From: Mycteria americana | Taxonomy: Eukaryota; Chordata; Aves; Ciconiiformes; Ciconiidae | Reading direction: 5' to 3' | Assembly (NCBI RefSeq): GCF_035582795.1 | Contig: NC_134390.1 | Location: 1,193,560-1,257,559 of the forward strand | DNA: 64,000 nt | Shown here: one piece after another, positions 60,311-64,000 of the stretch | How the letters are laid out: every line of letters starts with the position of its first letter | Numbering within the stretch: the first letter of the stretch is position 1 | Made by a program: the position numbers and the translations under genes | Notes under the pieces: generated by a model | What the model was told of the DNA's origin: nothing | The model's database searches: none | The model's input: the letters and a program-made list of their open reading frames with translations, nothing else

Positions 60311-63300
60311 GCAGCGCCTGGCGCCGCGGGGGGGGCCTAGGGGCGGCTACAGCGGGGCACCCCCACGGGTTGGGGGGACGCAGGGCGACACCGGGACACC
60401 CCGACGGGTGCGGGAGGCACCCAGTGACTCCGGGGCAGGCCCGTGGGTGGGGGCGCAGGCGGGACGTCCTGGGTGACCGGCGGGTGCCCGGCCTCAGTTT
60501 CCCCGGGTGGGGGGCACGGGTGCTGGCACGTGGCCCCGGGGCTGGCGTGGAGCCCGGGGACGGGCGCGGATGCGTCCCCGCGTGCCGGCTGCTTCCCAAA
60601 AAGGCGCTGGAGGCTGCCGGCGATGGGGAACCGGGCAACCGGCCAGCCCCGGGGGGCCCCCGCGCCTGGGGGGGGGGGGACAGGCAGGGCAGGGGCTCCG
60701 GCAGGGACGCGGGGCAGAGGTGGCAGCGCCGCGGCCGACACACGCGTGTGCTCGTGGCACCGCTGGCCCTGGCGCTGCCGCGGGCAGGGCAGGGTTGAGG
60801 CCGGCTACGCGCACGCGTGTGTGTCGGTGTGCGTGTGTAAGCGTGTGTAAGCGTGTGCAAGCGCGTGCACGTTCCTGGGGAGAGCCCCGGGGGCGGGGGG
60901 GGGGGGGCACGGACACGACACACGTGGGGGCAGGAACGCAGGAACCCACGGCACACACGTGCCGTGCACACCCCCTTGCACGCCCTCCACACGCGTGTGC
61001 GCCCACACGCGCCCCCCCCCCCTCCCCCCCCCAGGGGCAGGGGGCTGCATACGACCCCCATTTGGGTCACCCCCTCCCCGGGAAGGGCCGGGGGCACAGG
61101 GACCATTTCACCCCCCCCCCTCATTTTTGGCCAGCCACCCCGTCTCTGACGGAGCGTGGGGACACACTGACGTCACTCGGGGACAGCCCCCCCCCCCCCC
61201 CCCCCCGGCCCCCCCCCCGGTTTTTGAGCCTTTTCAGCACCCCGATATTGGGTGGAACACCCCGTAACACGGCTGCGGTAACCCGGAATCAAGCACGGGG
61301 CGTTTTGAGGCCAGAAAGGGCAGTTTTAGTGCTCGAGCGGCGAGGCAGGGGCCGGACGCTGCCCAGCCCTCCTCACCCGGCCCCGCTGTTGCTGGGCATT
61401 TGTTGTTTTTCCGCCTAATTTCCTGCGGTCCCGCTCGCCCGGAGGAGCTGGGGCCAAACCCTGGAGGTGCCCCCGCTCCGGGGCAGGATCCGTCCCCGAG
61501 CGCGTAGCGAGAGCCAAACCTCGGCGGGATCGACAAGCTGCGGAGATAAAAACCAAAAGGTGTTTAAAAAAAAAAAAAAAAAAGGCCCCAAAGGACTTCA
61601 CGGGGAGCGATTCCTGCCGGGGCATCCCCCTTCCCCGGGGCTGGGGTGCACGGGGGGGACACACCGAGGGGACGGGGCTTCTCCAACCCCCCCAGCCGTG
61701 GATCCCAACCCCGGTGACTTCAAAGCCCCGGGTGAGCCGGGGCCTCGGTGCTGCAACCGCCAGACGCTCACCGGTTCCTGCCTTCTTCCTTTTCCTGACG
61801 CTTTCAGACACAAGTTTGACAGTAAATGTGGGGGTTTTTGGTTTTGTTTTTTTTTTTTTTTGGTGCGTACGTGTCCCCCACTCCAGCAGAAACCAGCCGG
61901 AGAGCGATGCCGGGCGCTGAATCACAGCGGGGGAATGACAGGGGTGAAGACGAGGGGGAATTTTGTCCTGGGAATTGTGTAGGCAAACCGACGCGGCCGG
62001 GGTTGCTCGGGCAGAGCCGGTACTCACAGCCCCGGATCTCCACGCGTCACCCGTACGGGGGGTGGGGGGGGTCTCGGCCGGCACCCCCGGGACTGCGGGA
62101 GCCGTGCGAGGGTGGGGGCACACGGGGCGTTTCATCGCTGCGTGGAACAGAACAGGGAGAAGCGGTTAAAGCACGTGGGGCAAGGCCAAAAAGGCATAAA
62201 ATCTCCCCAAAACCGTAGCGTGGGGAAGCCACCCGACATGGCGGGACCCTCCCGGAAGGGGGGAACAGGGCGGGAGCCGGGAGCTGCCGTCCCCGAAGCG
62301 CGGTTGTGCCGCGGCACGGCTTGCCCCGCTCCACGGCGGCAGCCGGACGCCACGGGGGAGGACGAAGGCGAGGCGTATCTGCGCCGCCACCAGAAAAAAC
62401 CCAAAAAGCCCGACTTTCCCTCCCCACGTCCCCGTCGAGGGGAAAAGCCGACAGCTCCCACCGAGGAGCAGCGCGAGGCGGCTCCGGGATCCGCGGAGGG
62501 CTCTCGACGGGAGAAAATAACAGCAAAAATAGGTGGAAAAGGGGGGAAACGCCTGTCGTTTCCCATCCGGCTCAGGGATGAAAATAAGCCAGGCCTCCAA
62601 CCTACCCGGCTGGATCCACCCTCCGAGCTAAAACTCCCGGCAAGTGTTGCAAGGCCGTTGTTGGCACGGTTCGAAGCACACATGAAACTGCTCTGGAAAC
62701 CACAGGGGAGAGATGTCAGGCAAAGCCGAAGCAGTCAGACGCTTTTAAACAAGCGAGGCAACAAAGCTGGAGAAATTCCTCCTTAACCCTTACGGAGCAG
62801 GAAGGGATTGGGATGGCTTTCCACCTGCGGGCAGCGCGGGGCTGGGGGGGGGGGGGAAACGTTTCCGCTCTCCGATGAGGGGAAGCGGGCACCGCTGCGG
62901 AAGCACCGGCTCCGCGCGGGGATGAGATTTGCGGCCGGGGAGGACGCACGGGGAAAGGGTTTTGCCCAGATAAACCCCGGCGGGCAGGCGTCCCGATTCT
63001 CCGCACCGAGCTGTGGGGGGATAAACCCCCTCCCCCTTAAACTCAATAAATGGGTTTAAAACATGTCAGGGAGGGGGATTTTTTTTTTTTAAAAAAAAAA
63101 AAGCAAAAGTTAGCGCTTGGCAGGTTAAAGCCCAAGGAAGGAGCGGCTGCCGCAAGACGATTCGTGTTCGGCCTCCGGCTTGGAGATGGAGGGAGGAAAA
63201 GCGTCTCCCAGATGGGCTGAGCCCAGGATGTGCGGCTCCTGCCAGATGTACGTTAACGGGAGTTATTAGTCGCATAAAAACCGCTCTGCAGCTGCATTTC

Positions 63301-64000
63301 TGGCACTGGCGAGGGAGGAATTAATTGCAACACCAGATCACTCCTCCGCTGCCCGGCCAGGAGGAACCAGCACGACCCCGCCCGCGTGCTCCCCTCCGTC
63401 GGACGGAGGAAAGATATATATCTGACCTTCCCGTGAACCGCTGGAAAAAAAAGAAAGAAAAAAGCAGGTTTTCCCCCCAAACTCAGCCCCGCGGGGTCCC
63501 CGCTGCCTGCCTGGGATGTTGGAGGAGGCTGGGGAGCGAGCGGCGGCAGCGGGGCGGGCAGGGAGCCCGGCCGGGGAAGGCGGCATGACACATGTGTTCC
63601 CATTTCCACACGTACCGCCCCAAATCCGTCGCCTCCTCTGAGCTCTCCTCACCTCCCAGCGTGGCGGGGGCTCGGCGGGGACCCCGGAAACATCCCGCTG
63701 GAAGGAGAAGGGGAGAAGGAATTGGGGGGGTGGGCGGAGGATCGGGGGGATCCCCCCTATTCCCGGCACGACGGCGGGGTTGAGCGCAGCCTGGGTGCGA
63801 TGGGTGTGTGTCACCGCCAGGCTGGCGGGGGGGGGGGGACGGGGGGACAGCATGACACATTTTTTGGAGGACTGCTCGGGGTGTGGGGGGGGTTACGAGG
63901 TCTTCCCGGCTGCACCCCCCTCCCCGAGGGGGGGGGGTGGAACTCACGGCCCAATGCCCCGGGACACGAGGTGCCCGCGTTGCGCAAGAGACGCTAAAAT
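60311..64000. other. Gene-free DNA with unique AT-richer islands
   Basis: About 60780-61010 is rich in CACGCGTGTG alternations. From 61230 the sequence is mostly unique, with poly-A/T runs at 61567, 61846 and 63079. Islands at 62500-62830 and 63230-63450 contain AATAACAGCAAAAATAGG, GTCGCATAAAAACCG, GAGGAATTAATTGCAAC and the palindrome AGATATATATCT, suggestive of regulatory DNA. No exon with homology was seen; human neighbours GTSF1 and NCKAP1L are not detected. Confidence 0.4.

Overview
The window looks like a very GC-rich vertebrate locus, most likely a bird dot microchromosome (inferred from compact introns, G/C-saturated codons and kilobases of minisatellite; species not determinable here). 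Six host protein genes are recognisable from spliced exons, in the same order and orientation as human 12q13.13: CBX5 (-), HNRNPA1 (+), NFE2 (-), COPZ1 (+, with mir-148b in intron 1), ZNF385A (-), ITGA5 (-). SMUG1, GPR84, GTSF1 and NCKAP1L, which I know from the human neighbourhood, are not seen.

Layout. 1-16 kb: no supported protein gene; AT-rich islands with many TAAT motifs (position suggests the HOXC-flanking side), a CpG island, polypurine microsatellites, a 43-bp-arm GC hairpin and several minisatellites. 16-22.3 kb: CBX5, whose last coding exon runs into a 100-N gap, then a shared CBX5/HNRNPA1 CpG-island promoter with eleven CCAAT boxes. 22.3-28.3 kb: complete HNRNPA1, including a strongly conserved spliced 3' UTR. 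30.2-33 kb: complete but short NFE2 (280 aa). 33-38.4 kb: NFE2-COPZ1 interval filled by alternating purine-pyrimidine repeats and two oppositely oriented minisatellites. 38.4-43.6 kb: COPZ1 with two one-base length anomalies. 43.9-49.1 kb: the last two coding exons of ZNF385A, with an RFX-motif minisatellite just past the stop and a higher-order repeat in the intron. 50.8-57 kb: the first ten coding exons of ITGA5. 57-64 kb: minisatellites, a TATA/AP-1 element and unique noncoding DNA.

The genes are not an operon; what links them is ancient synteny. CBX5 (HP1-alpha heterochromatin reader) and HNRNPA1 (splicing factor) share a divergent housekeeping promoter. NFE2 is an erythroid/megakaryocytic bZIP factor and carries paired GATA motifs beside its first coding exon. 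COPZ1 (COPI coat) hosts mir-148b. ITGA5 is the fibronectin receptor alpha chain. The 100-N gap at 49992-50091 must hide, or mark the loss of, the last two-thirds of ITGA5 and the 5' half of ZNF385A.

Roughly a third to a half of the window is tandem repeat. These repeats generate the very long open frames on both strands, which I do not treat as genes. Coordinates next to long C or G runs may be off by one or two bases.
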